A program made the position numbers and the translations under genes. From Tetrahymena thermophila SB210 (taxonomy: Eukaryota; Ciliophora; Oligohymenophorea; Hymenostomatida; Tetrahymenidae), in the NCBI RefSeq assembly GCF_000189635.1, contig NW_002476174.1, positions 241,001 to 305,000 of the forward strand: 64,000 nucleotides of DNA, written 5' to 3'. Below are positions 26,613 to 39,409 of the stretch, in pieces; position 1 is the stretch's first letter; every line of letters starts with the position of its first letter. Under the pieces are notes generated by a model, which was not told the origin of the DNA, did not search any database, and saw only the letters and a program-made list of their open reading frames with translations.

Positions 26613-29600
26613 TCAAACTTTTCTGAATTGAATCTATTAATTTGTCTAGTAGGAGTTTCTATTTATATTACTACTTTAACTATCTCTTCCAACCATGCTA
26701 GGATTGCTTTAAGAATCATTTCTAATTGCATTTTAATTCCTTTAAATTAGTTGCTATGTCTATTGCTGATAGTACTAGCTATTTATAGAACTATTGTTGT
26801 AGTTTTCTATTCCACTATTTTCCTATTACTTTATACTATTTATATATTACTACTATGCCCCTTAAAAACTACCAGATGCTGGTCTATTTGATGCTATATA
26901 CTCTTTAGACTAGTTCTATTGTATCATGCTTTAGCTGAAATTAGGTTTTTAAGAAAGTGTATTTTATTACTATTACTGTTAATTGCTATAAGGTATACTG
27001 ATTTAATTATCTGATTATAAATTAGAAGCAGAATTAGAACTAAATCTTTAAACCGGATACCTGCTTTCTTAATAATTTTATTCGTTTCTTTGCTAATGTG
27101 TATAGGGTTAATTGCCTTTAGGAGGAGGTATTTATTGATTTTGTTAGAATTAAGGATTTCTTTAATTTATGCTTACAGAATTGAAATTATTTGTTTGCTC
27201 TGAGAAGCTTTAAGAAGAAATCTACCTTTGATACTGCTGTAACTGCTGCTGAGATGAGCTATTTAAATTGGCTTAAGAGTTAAAATTGAAATGCTTATGC
27301 TGTGGAGGTGGGTACTCATGAGGAAAAGTAGAGCTATTAGAATTCTAATTGTTCGAACGATAATTGTTGGGAGGTGTATTTTAGCTAGGATAAGTGCTCT
27401 AATTAGTAAGAGATGAAAGGTCATGCTGAGTAGTATCTTCATCATATTCATCATTATCTTCAAATTTATTTTAATTACATTGATTTAATCATTGGTGAAT
27501 TTAGTAGGTGCTGGCTGTTTTTAAATTGATAGATTGAAATTAATTAGAAAGGATTGATTATATTATTATTATTATTAGAGTAGTTTGAGAAATAATAAAT
27601 AATATAAAGATAATAAATTAATAATTTATTCTAGCTTAAAAATTAATTGCTTGTTTGTTTGTTAAAAGCTTAAAAAAAATTTTTTTACTTAAATAATTTC
27701 TTTTTTGATTATTTTTTGTTTTAAATTAAAAAATTTATGTTTGTTTTCTTACTCAGCAAACATTTAAAATTTTTGGGATTTTATAAAATTTTGAATGTTT
27801 TTTAGTTTGTTTTATGTATATAAGATTGATTAAATAACTAACTAACTACTCTTTTAATAGATTGAATACACGGATTTGCTGAATAAAAATACACTTTTGT
27901 GAGAACAATTATTCTAACACAATTCAACTAAATAAATGTTTGTTTTTAAAAGCATGAAAAATATAATTTTACCAGTGTTAATATTCTTGTTATTGTTAGA
28001 ATAGTAATGCTGCTTAGATTGTGATTGCTGTGGCTAATAAGAAGAAGAGCTCATTCCTTTATTCATTCCGCCGGGATTATTACTTTAATTGGAAGGATTA
28101 TTTTGGTTCATTGAGTGCATTTAGTGATGATGGTGGTGGTGATGGTGATGATGCATACTTTGTGATGAAGATGTGTGAATCATTCCATTTGGTTGTTAAC
28201 CAGATTATGAGAGGGATCCAGACATCAAACTTCCACTTCCACTACCACTCATAGGGTTGCGCTTTTATATCATATTTGTATTTCCTTATGGATTATATAT
28301 ATTCTATTATTAATTTAGGACTTATTGAGATAATTATTGTTTTTGCTATTGAAGAGTCTTTTCTAAATCTAAAAATTGAGGAGTGCTGCGCATCCCAGAT
28401 TGCTAAGACTGTTTATCATCTTAATTTTATTAGTCATCATCCTCCTCTTTCATACTTTCACTTGCAGGATGCTAGGAGTTCTTCTTTTTTAAAGAGGGAA
28501 CTGATCCTGTAGAGCCAACTTAGCTACCTGGTGCATTCTTTTATTGAGAAGAAGATTGCTACTAAGAAGTGTTGGAAGGCTACTGCTTTGATGCAGTATT
28601 TTATATATTGTTTTATCCTGAATTCTACTGAGCAGAGTCTCCCTCTTCATCTATCATTTCATCATCTTCATCCTCATCGGAATCATTTGCATTTGCAGCA
28701 TTTGGATCATCAGGATCCACATCTTTGCATGGCACTTTTATATTTTTATAGAGTTACTTCAAGCCTGAGCGCGTAACAAGTTCATCGAGAGTTTATGGTT
28801 TCTTTTCAGCATGAATATAAAAAATAATTAAAAAAGCAATGATAGGAGATACATAATGAAAGAGATTTTTTTTGCGTTCGTTGAGTTCTAAAGGAATTTA
28901 ATAGGGTATTTCACCAAATAGAATAAATACTAAAACTTCTAAAAATTAGTTGAGTTGGTCTTTCTCATCCAATTTGGTGAGATAAGACTATAAAACATCA
29001 ACACTTTTTGTTTTTTTACTCCCGTTTAAAATGTCTTAATTAATTTATTTAAGTGTCGAAATCAATCCTTATTCCCTATTATTGTTATTCTAGCCTGCTT
29101 ACTAGAGATTAGTATTCAGTAGTTCTTAATAATCCTTCAAAAATAATGGAGCTGCATAACGAAGAAAGAATGTGTGTTAAACGTGATAATGGATTATCTT
29201 GTTCACGTGTTATTTAGCTTTATTCTTTTTCCATTTATCTAATAAGTGCTTTTTAAAATTAATAATAACATCTTATGCTTCTAGACGGTTAATGGCAGGA
29301 GTTTTGTTGCCTGTAGCTGAATTAGCTTGTGCTGATTGTGAACCTGAGCCTCCCTATGCTGAGCTAGATGCTCCCTAGCCTGATTATGAAGGTCCACTAG
29401 CTGGATTTGCTGAACCTAAATTAGAATTCTATTATTATTGCGATTGGAACTGCTAGGATTAATGAGACTCCGATTTTTCTACATCCATGCTTTATGAAAG
29501 CTATTATGAATTTTGTTGCATACTTAATGAATGCTGATGGTGATTATTTTGAGAAACCTTTCCAGTGCTATGACTGTTCAAATTAGATCCACCATCATCA

Positions 29601-30031
29601 TCTTTATACATTTATTGTGACTAAGTGGAAAGATGCTATTATGATTGCTTTTATTAATTCTATTAATTTCCGCTATTACTAGCGTATCCCATCATATTTT
29701 GATTCGAACTGCCTCTTCGCACAGAAGATTATTAACCTACGCTGCTTCCTTGATAGTTTTAATTAAGCGAATTGTTAGAATTATTGTTGCTCATGCTATT
29801 TTTCAAATAATCCCCCTAGGAGTTATTGCTGTTGTTGCTTTAGTTGCTGTGCATCATCATACTACCTACTGAAGATTATGTTTGCTAACTTTATAGACTG
29901 TTCCTCATTGTTGAACCTCCTACCGCCTTGTTACTATATCCTTCGCTAGACTAATGCTGTCCAGTAGAACTAGTTGGGCCGTAATTCGGATCAGGGTTAT
30001 TATTTGAAATATTCCCTTATAAATTATTCAT
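26613..30031 (-). CDS. Q/N/S-rich protein with a compact core domain and a His10 tract
   Basis: Two exons (27973-30031 and 26613-27457) give 967 residues. The intron (27458-27972, about 515 bp) is the longest in the window and its limits are less certain; it could hide a small exon. Residues 1 to about 245 are Asn/Gln/Ser-rich. Residues about 250-430 form the only folded-looking part: charged helices (DVIINFKKHLLDKWKKNK, HHTFFLRYAAPLFLKDY-like text) and a hydrophobic stretch, SPIIAFLIIFYIHAEKK. Next come an acidic run (DSDEDEDDEMIDEEGD), more Gln-rich sequence and ten consecutive His codons at about 28122-28151. The second exon is Q/N-rich to the end. The composition resembles transcription-associated or prion-like ciliate proteins. 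I recognise no named domain. Confidence 0.8.
28122..28151 (-). repeat. His10 homopolymer tract in coding sequence
   Basis: Ten His codons in a row, mixing CAT and CAC, lie between a Ser-rich segment and QMHSMNQ. Mixed codon use argues against very recent slippage. Confidence 0.85.
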
Positions 30032-32321
30032 GCCTTTTTATTTGCTTCAATGTGCTTTCAAACACAAATTATATCCTTTATTAATTTAATTATATATTAT
30101 TAATTATGATATATTATCAATATTGAATATTAATTATTTTTTTAATTTTATATCTTCTTTTAATTACACAAATTTTTTTTTGTTTGTTTGCAAAAATACA
30201 TTGTATTTATAAAATCAAAATATTATAAATATATATTTTTTTAATAAATTTTTTTGAAGCTCTCTATTATATTCATTAATACAAATCATTATCATTCACA
30301 CCAAATACATATTTTTATAATGAAAAAAGTATCTCATCACTCATTATCACAAAATTTGAATCTTAACCTAACTATTAATGCATCTACATACACATACAAA
30401 CAAATATATGCGCATTTTTATTTAAGATAAAAAATTTCTGCTATACTATATGCTTATTTTTTCATTCAATTTTTTTTAGTTAAAACAAGAGATTCCTTTT
30501 GATTAAAGAAACTCACACCTGTTCAATTTTTATTACAGTAAACTTAAATAAAAAGTATTTTATTAAAACAATTATTTTATAATGAAAATAAATCATTAAT
30601 TTAAAATGAGAACAAATCCTTTTATTTATTCTATTTCTTTTCTATTAAACTGAACATAAAATCAACTTTTAATTTAGAAAAATGCACATTATAATTAATC
30701 CTACTTATTTTCATTAAAAATACCTATCCTAATTGATTACACATAAAAGAGTTATTTGATCTATTAAAAACCAAATAACTATGAAAATTTATAGAAAAAG
30801 CGTCTATTTATTTTTGAAAAATTTTGATTTTTAATATTAAAGTAGTTAGATATTTTAAACTGCTCAAAGATTTAACAAAGTAAAAGAAAAAAAATGCGCT
30901 ACAAACGTTTTAGATAAATCATCTTCGTTTTTATGTCTTTCACTAAGTTGAAATTATTAATTTACTGCCTTTATGTAAACTTAATTGAGCAAACTATATA
31001 AAAGTTAATTATTTTTACTCAAAATTAATAAAATACAAAAATTTAATAATATTTGGTTTAAATCTTTTAAAAGTAAAAATATATTTTTAATTTATATAGA
31101 GTTTCTTACAAATTATAAGCATGATAAGTTAACAAAATTATAGCTTTAAAATGTGTTAATGATATTTAATATTTTCAAGCAAAAGATAATTATAATAATT
31201 TTCTAATCAGCTAAATTTCTAAAAAATAATAAATTTAATTTTATCAAATCTCATTTCTCTTTTAAAACTATAATGTTTGTAACCGCATTTATTAATTAAT
31301 CTATGACAATTACTAATTTTTAAATATGAAGATAAACCCCAATTCTGAATTTTTTCTATCTTAAAAATTTGAATTAAATAAATCACATAGAATTCAAAAA
31401 TTAATAAGCATAACTGAAACAAGCAAGTACGTTTCTACTATTATAAATTAACAAATTCAATTTTTCATAAAAAACTAATTTAAGTAAAAAGTTACACACT
31501 TGTCTGTACTTTAAATGTTAATTTAAAATGATTTTTTTATTTAATATATTTATTTTTTGTTCCTAAAATTAATATCAATAATTAAATGATTTTATAGTTG
31601 AATTACTATTAACTCAATCAATAAATTACTAAAATATATTTTTTGTAATTAAATTCATAGAATATTCTTCATTCTATACAAATTTTTAAATTAAATTGCT
31701 TCTATTTAATTTATTTGCTTCATACTTAATTTTATATACCATGTTTTCTCATATATTAGAACTTAAAAAAAATTTTTTCAAAATATTTGAGGTTTTAAAG
31801 GATAAGGGATTTCGTTAGAAAAAGACTTAATTTTTTAGTGGGAATTATCAAATAATAATTAAGGTAAGTTAAATGAAAATTTATTGAGTAAACTCGTTTT
31901 TTAAATATTTACAAATTTCTACTATTAGTTTTACAATAACCATTTGATTTTTAAACTTAAAAATATTAAATTAATATTCCTAAAATGCTGAATAAATTAA
32001 ATTTCAAATTTAAATAAGCACATTTTTAAAATTGCTTTTATTTATTGTAAAATGATATTTTAAAATAAATAACTAAAAGATGAAATATTTAAATAAAAAT
32101 AATAAATAATATTTAACATTTTTTATTTCATTTTAAATTTAAAAATGTAGCTTTAAATAAATAAATTATGAAAAATAAACTAAAAATAATTCATCACTCT
32201 ATTTTTTAACTCTCATTTATTAATTTTAGTTTTTTTAGTGTAATATATATATTGACTAATCTATCATAAAATTAAATATATTAAAAAATGTGTTTATTTT
32301 ATAGTAATATTCACGAATGAT
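30032..32321. other. Divergent intergenic region, AT-rich
   Basis: About 2.3 kb between a minus-strand and a plus-strand start, so it should contain both promoters. It consists of A/T runs with TGA in all frames. A 67-codon minus-strand open stretch at 31219-31422 lacks neighbours or domain features and was not accepted as a gene. No RNA gene was recognised. Confidence 0.55.
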
Positions 32322-35300
32322 ATGACTCATTTTGTTAACTATTTAATTAGTGAATAAAAAATTATTATTATCATTAGCGATATATAATTTTTTTGTTAGA
32401 TTTCAAAAAGTGCAACTTAGAGTAATCAAGGTTTTAGATTTGCAAATTCAGTAATAAATAAGGTTGTTATAAATAAAGTTCAAGAAAATTAGTATAATTA
32501 GATGAGTTAAGCAGCGAGTGGAACTTTAAAATCAAATGCTACTTTAAAGAAGTAGTAGGCTGAGGAAAATGCCAGAGTTTAAGCATAAGCTTAAGGTCCT
32601 AAGCTTGTTCCTAGAACATTGCCTCGTGAGATATTAAAATGGATTCAAGTATTAGATCTAAGTTACTCAGTAAAAGATACCAAAAGGTAAATTATAGAGC
32701 AATAAAAATATGAATTGATATTAGATTATTCAAATTTTATTCTACTAAAAAGGGAATTTAAAATGAAAACTAAGACATAATATTAAAATCATTATTTAAA
32801 ATGAAGACAAAATATATATAAATTTTAACAATACAATAAAATTGATTTATTCATTGAAAAGCTTTCTTTATAGATTCAGAAAAAATATTAAACTTTCTAA
32901 TTATAAAAAATAAAAAGAGATTTATCAAATGGATTCTTGATTGCAGAAATATTTTAGCGTTATTATCCTACTAAAGTTTAGATGCATTCATTTGACAATA
33001 GTCATAATCTTACAAGAAAAAAAAATAATTGGGAATTGTTATAGCTATTTTTTTCAAAAAATGAAATTGCTATTGAGAGATCTGATTGGGAACCTATTCT
33101 TTTAGATAGTGAAATGGACACACTAATCAATTTTATGTCAAAGATTTTTACTATTTTGACTCAAAAAAAGTAATTGAAATATTTGATAAACTTTTCTTGA
33201 ATGTTTTGATTGTTTGTTTGTTAAATATGTTTAAGTTGATTCAGAAAAGTAATCAGAAAAATGAATCTTTTTTTATAAATTTCATTTATAATAAATAGAT
33301 TGCAGAAACCTCCACTTGCTAATTATATAAACTCCAAGGAATTTTTGACTTCTACTTAATCTAATAATGAATTAGCTATTGGAGGAACAACTTCTTATCT
33401 ATTAAAAGACAAAGGATTAGAGAGACTTGATGAAAAGAAAGAAGAAAAATCATTGGCACAAGCAGATGATAAAGAAAAGAAGTTAGATGGATCAGTTTCA
33501 AGTGAAAATAAAGGATAATTAACAAACCACTCTTCAAAACGCACAAATTTTTTGAGAGTGCCTTCAAAACCCATTTCTCAAAATATTGAAAGTTTATCTC
33601 ATTAAATTGATGTCAAAAATATTACAGTTAGATAAGTTTAAGGAAGTATTTTAAAGTTAAGGGAAAATAAAATGCTTGTAAATGAGCCTGGAAATTAAGA
33701 ACTTACAGGAGCCTAACTGCAATCTCTTGTTGTGAGTAAAGTTCACAATAACTAAATAAATGGAGAAAATACTCAAAAGAGTTAAAACTAACTTGACACT
33801 GTAATAATTTAAATATAAGGAAGAAGCTTTTAAATATTAGTTATTTTTATTATATTTAGAATCAATAATACATGAGCTCTCAAGATAGCAAAAAGAAAGA
33901 AAAGCTGGTCGAATAAACTATTTTGGATATTTTGAACAATATGCTTATGATAAGATTCTAACAAGGAACTCATAATGAAGAGCTTAAAAAAATTAGAGGC
34001 AAAAACATTAATTTGGCTTCTGCTTTTGCTGACCAAGTAGATGAGTTCAGTGATGAATTCGTAAGCAGCTTTTTAAATGAAATCTTGTAACAAAAAGATG
34101 CATTTATCAGTTTTCTCTTCAAAGAAACAAATAATTTATGGACCTTCTTCAATTTTTGTTTTACAATTCTTTACAATTTGAGCCACAATAAGTAAAGTCT
34201 TCATGTAATAGGAGAATTTATTAAGGGATTTGGAGAAAAGAGTCTTTAGAGAGACCCAAATAAAACAAAGAATATTTTCGTTGAATTTTTCTTACCAACT
34301 TTAGCTGAAAAAATAAAGCAATGCACTTTCTTTTAGAAAAAAGAAATTATGATATAAACAATTTATCATTTTTGTCCAAATGATCCTGCCTCAAAGAGCT
34401 AAATGATATCATCAGTTAAAGTAAATAAATTTTAGTTAGCATAAAACTAATCCAATATACAAAATCTTTTACCTATTTTTATTAATTTATTAAAGATTTG
34501 CCTAAAAGATATGAATATATTCATGCAAGTTTTGGTCATATTATTCTAATTTGAGGACTCTTATACAGAGTACAACAAAAAGCTAATTGAAGACTTTTTA
34601 TTATTTGCAACTTAAAACTTGTTTGCTGCAGCCACCAATCTTAGGACTATGTCTCTTGCAATTTATTCTCATGCTGCCGATCTTAAACCTGATGTTGTGC
34701 TAAACTCGTTAATAAATAAAATTGATGCAATTTCAAAAAACCAATGGTGGGAATGCAAATGTCTTGCAATCATTGTCTTCTCTAAAGTAAATATATAACA
34801 AATTATAAATTGAAAGCATTTAGTAATTTTTATTCCTTCAAAATAAATACCTTGTTTGTTTTTTAATTTCAATATTTAATTTTAAATTTTAACATACATT
34901 TGAAAGATTTTATTTAAAAATTGAGAATTTTATTTTTAAATTATGAAAAATCTAGATAAAATGAAAAAAATAATTTTATGAAAATGTTGTTTATAAATCA
35001 TTTTCTATAGTAAAAAATCATATTTGTTTTTAATTCTGATCAATTATAAAAATAAAGGTTATAAAAGGAATAATTAACTCCGATAGATATTAATCGCTTG
35101 TAAAGAATCCATCTGCAAATTAAAAATTCTTTTCAATTGAGAATGAAAGGATGATTTCAGAAATGAAAGAATAAATGGATAAATTTGCTAGAGGCATTTA
35201 TAATGCTGCTTTTCCTCCTTCAAGTGCAATTATCTTATCAACTTCATTCATTTACATAGTGGAACATTTAGGTGAATCTAAAATTTTGTTGGAATTATTC

Positions 35301-36563
35301 TTAAATTTGATATTAAACTGCTCTGAACCCACTCGTAATTGGGTATTACATTCTGATGAAGAAAATTATAAGTAAGGAGATTAAAATACTCTGTAGACAA
35401 GTGGTTTTCACTCTTAGTTGAATATGTCAGTTGACAAAAATAATGAAAATCAAGCTAATCAGTAGCATAATATGAGAGGAAGTGGTACATAGGGAGCTCA
35501 TCATCATCATGATAATTTGCTTCAAGATGAAGAAGATAAAGAATAAATTGAATAGTTAAACATGCTTAATCCTTCCAATCATTTGAAGGAATCAGACTTA
35601 TTTTAATACTTGATATACTCAAGTAGGTCATTAAAATACAAATCATAGATAAACTCAGCTGTTATTAAGACTTATGCTTCTTAGATTCTTTAACTCTTTG
35701 TTTAATACGTAACCAACGAATCTATTTTTATCATAAAATTGCAGTCATTTAACATATTTTTAATTAATTAATTATGTAGATTAAAGATTAAGATAAACAA
35801 CTTGAATAGCTTTCATAGGAACACATGGATATTATTACATTTGGATTTAAGCACACTGATTTTAAGATCATAAATATGGAAAGCTGCGAAACAATTGCGA
35901 ATGTGTTGAAAGAATACATTCTTATTTCTTTATGTGATTCCAATCTTTGTTAGCAGGGAAAGCAGATACTTCTGAAACTTTTAGATCTACAATTCTTTTC
36001 CGATGTCAAATTAGCAGTAAAAAAAAAAAAAAAATATTTTTAATCATATTTTTTAAATGTTTTTATAAATTATTCAGGACATTGAAAATCTATTTGGAAG
36101 CACTATTGGTTTGATTTATAAGAATTAAATAGAAGATACAATTCACAATATGGAAGATATTTTACAAATATTGGTTGACCAAGCGTTCAACCAAGGAGTG
36201 GAAAATGTGAAATAATTTTTGTTAGACTCTGTTCATTACCTTAAGCAGAAGAAGATGATGCAATATATTTAGGATACAAAAGCTTATTAATTATTAGAAA
36301 AACCTATTGCTTTCTTAGATACTTCCAATACATAGGATAATAATTAATAATAACAGCAAAAACCTTCATAAACACCTAGTAATCAAAATAATAAAAATCA
36401 ACAACAACGTTTCGACGACAACACTCCTTCTTCTTCTAATCATAATATGCATATGATTTAAGAAAAACCACATGAAAAAGAAGAAAGCATAGACCCATTT
36501 AATGAAGATAGCCAATTTTAAAACAGAGACTACTAAGATAGAAATGACTCATCTTTTAACTGA
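32322..36563 (+). CDS. SPATA4-like calponin-homology (CH2) protein with long helical C-terminus
   Basis: Exons after the start region: to 32686, 32918-33169, 33299-33800, 33860-34786, 35058-35708, 35780-36016, 36078-36563. Residues from PREILKWIQVLDLSYSVKDT through RDLSNGFLIAEIFQRYYP, MHSFDNSHNLTRKKNNW and LFFSKNEIAI match the CH domain of SPATA4/SPEF1-type proteins, which bind microtubules in cilia and flagella. After a charged linker comes a long helical region that could be HEAT/ARM-like (ILDILNNMLMIRFQ, LPIFINLLKICLKDMN, IYSHAADLKPDVVLNSLINK). A Q/N-rich tail ends in a Ser/Asp-rich segment. Animal SPATA4 is only about 300 residues, so the C-terminus is extra. The start is uncertain: ATG at 32322 with a 66-nt in-phase intron (32334-32399) gives 1,117 residues; ATG at 32502 gives 1,079. 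A ciliary or basal-body role is inferred. Confidence 0.85.
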
Positions 36564-36999
36564 TTTGAACTATAAAATTAAAACGAAATTTGAATAATTA
36601 ATTTAATATATTTTTTCCATAAAAAGTTATGAAAATTTATTTTAGACTAATTTTTACTTACTATAAATTAATTAATTGATTATTATTTCTATTTTATTGT
36701 ACTTTATATTTTCGCTCCTCTTAAAAATCTCAGAAAGGGACAGACAGATAATTTCTTTTTGAAAAATAAATAAAGAAGTAGATTAAAAGAGCACACATAA
36801 TTCACTTAACACTTATTTATACTTTAATTCTGATAAAGTTTATCCAAATCAGTAGATGCTTGTTCAATAAATTTGATGTTTGTTATACCGCAAAAAAAAA
36901 TTTTTTTACTTTAATTAAAAGTAAATAAAGATTTGTTAAACTTTAAATTATCAAAACACAAAAAAATTATCTATCTAGTTTTCATAAAATATTTGGAAA
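36564..36999. other. Intergenic between same-strand genes
   Basis: 436 bp of AT-rich sequence. No feature was recognised. Confidence 0.6.
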
Positions 37000-39076
37000 A
37001 TGATGCAAGAAATATTTTAAAATTAGCAACTTCCTACATTCGAAACTTATTAGCAAAATATTGAATAGGATTAAGAAGGTAAAATTTATTAATTTAGTTG
37101 TTAGATTGTTAGTAAATATTTGAATTGTATGATTAAAAAGATGTCAAATAAGTAATATCCAAAAAGAGAGAGTAATTCTAGGTTTAAATCAGAAAAGGAA
37201 AGAGAGATGAAATACTCAATAGAAAAAGAGTTGAAAAAATGAATATTCTAAAATAAAGTTTAGAAGATAAGCTAAAAGGTTTTCACTTAATCTACGAGGA
37301 GCAATCAGTTATTCCATTGATTAAAAATATTTAGGGTCAAGACATCGATTTAGATGTGCCAGTTAGAATGCAGCAAATGCTAAGTTAAATAAATTATTTA
37401 AATGTGGAATCTTCCTAATAAAAGTAGTTAGAATAATCTATTTTAACTCCAAACACTCCCGAAGATCTTCTAGTTTCTTTCAAAAAGTATCGCTATTTGA
37501 TTTTAGAGGAAAAAGTTTTGTGTGCTGACATTGATCTAAATCTTTCAGAAAAGTTAGTCTAAATGTTAACCTAGTTGCAATAATACCCAGCAATAATAGT
37601 AAATTACTTTCTTATTTTCACTTAGCTATAACAAATATTGAAACGATATACAAAAGAATAATCTTAATTATTCTCTTTATATTGGTATTGCTCTTTTGGA
37701 ATTTAAATGAAATACTTTTAAAAAAATAGTATGAAGTTGTTTAATTACTTTCAATAATAAGCTCTGGGACCAGAAAGCAAGTTGATAGCATAATTAATAT
37801 AGGCGGTGTAAATGTTATAGATAATATTTTTAATTCATACGATTACTCCGTGCTTATTCAAGAACAACTAGTGGAAGTTATAGGAAATTTAATAGCAGAC
37901 TAGCAGATTAATCGCGATTTGATAATGAAATCAGGTATTATAGATAAAATACTTGCAGCTAATCATAAAGATATTCTTTATATTAGAACTGCGATATGGG
38001 CTATATGCAATATTTGCTGTATGAAAGAATTTTGCAAATTTTGCGATATGTAATGTTTTTTGCCTACCTTTTTAAACATTATTAAACTCTATCCAACTGA
38101 CAAGCAACTTGTAAGTGATAGTCTATTGTCTCTATCTATATTAGCAAGTAAATCTATTTGTCTAAATAAATTATCTTTTTAAATAACTTTTTTTTAACAG
38201 AACAAGCAACGAGATTAGATGAACTAGAGTTGTTTTGCAGTGAAGAACTAGCTGAATGTCTGAAAATAAATTTATAAGCTCCAATTAATTCCATAAGAGA
38301 AAGGGCATTGAAGATATTAACAAATCTCACAGAAAAGAAACATATCTCAGGTGTTTCCTCTTGCATATATAGCAATAAATTTGATTAAAATATAATCTAA
38401 GAGCTGCTACTTAAGCATTATAAAAAAGAAAATAAAAAAGCAAAATAGGTCGTTGAAAATTCAGATTCAAATGGAATGCAAGTAATTAATGAAGGTTTAC
38501 AAATATGTAGTAACTTCTCTACTAGAAAATATGCAATTATAGCTATTTAAAATCTAATTGAAAAAGACGACAGATATCTCAGCTATCTTCTCGAAAGTTA
38601 AAACTTGATTTAAGTTCTCGTCAATACTCTTTTAAAAGAATAAAAACAAGATGTAAAAATAATTTCATATTTTAAAATAAATTTAAATAATTTTTATTTT
38701 AATATAGAACATCGTTTCAGTACTTTATATTCTGGAGTCAATTTTCTATGATAAAAAATATGGCATTGTTGACAGTTTATTAGATTCTTAATTTTTTGAG
38801 GCCCTTTATTACTTACTTGACTATTAAGAAAAAGACATTCTTTAAATTTGTCTCTAATTGGTTTATGATATTCTATGCTTTTTATAAAATTTACAAAACA
38901 ATAATATCATGTAAGAAGATTTTATTAACACGAGAAATAATCTAGAAAGTGCAATTGATAAAATAAATGACTATGGAGTTATTAAAAAAATTATTGAATT
39001 ATAAGGTAACAGGTCAAAAGATGTCAGTGAAATATCCATGGATATATTGGATAAATTTTTCCCTGACATTTAGTGA
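37000..39076 (+). CDS. Divergent importin-alpha (karyopherin alpha), ARM-repeat nuclear import adaptor
   Basis: Five exons (37000-37078, 37141-37598, 37730-38147, 38201-38652, 38708-39076) give 591 residues. Importin-alpha carries NLS cargo together with importin-beta through nuclear pores. The N-terminal KKRESNSRFKSEKEREMKYS has the basic character of an importin-beta-binding domain. ARM repeats follow: VVQLLSIISSGTRKQVDSI, IQEQLVEVIGNLIADQQINRD, YIRTAIWAICNICCMKEF and others. They align with the family patterns WALTNIASGT, WALGNIAGDS and WTLSNLCR. Only the third keeps both Trp and Asn; the second keeps only Asn and the first neither, so the NLS-binding groove is degenerate. Tetrahymena is known to have an expanded importin-alpha family serving its two nuclei, which fits a specialised paralogue. 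The first ATG of a tandem pair was taken as start. Confidence 0.85.
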
Positions 39077-39409
39077 TTAAGATTTAATAATTGAATTGTA
39101 GTTAAAATGTTTATTTAAATAATTTATATGAGTGAGTGTTAATTTGTTTTATTTTATAATTTAATTTTTAAAAATGTTTTTAAATTCTAGAAAAATATAT
39201 TTCAAATCAGCTAAAAAATTAAATAAATTGCAACAGATTCTTGATTTAAGTATTAAATAAATAAAAAAACTAACAAACGAATCAGTATTTTGAAACATTT
39301 AATTATAAAAATATCTAAATACATTAAATAATTTCAATTTTTTAACACTATATTTAATTTTAAGGTCTTTTCTAAATAAATTTTAAGCATCAATAACTTT
39401 TTTAAAAAA

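Noticed and set aside
28021-29872. Several plus-strand open frames opposite the Q/N-rich gene
   Set aside because: Antisense shadows. The minus-strand frame runs uninterrupted for over 2 kb with coherent composition.
31219-31422. 67-codon minus-strand open stretch
   Set aside because: Ends at TGA three codons after the TAG if the ciliate code is used. No domain, no coding-like composition and no flanking exon.
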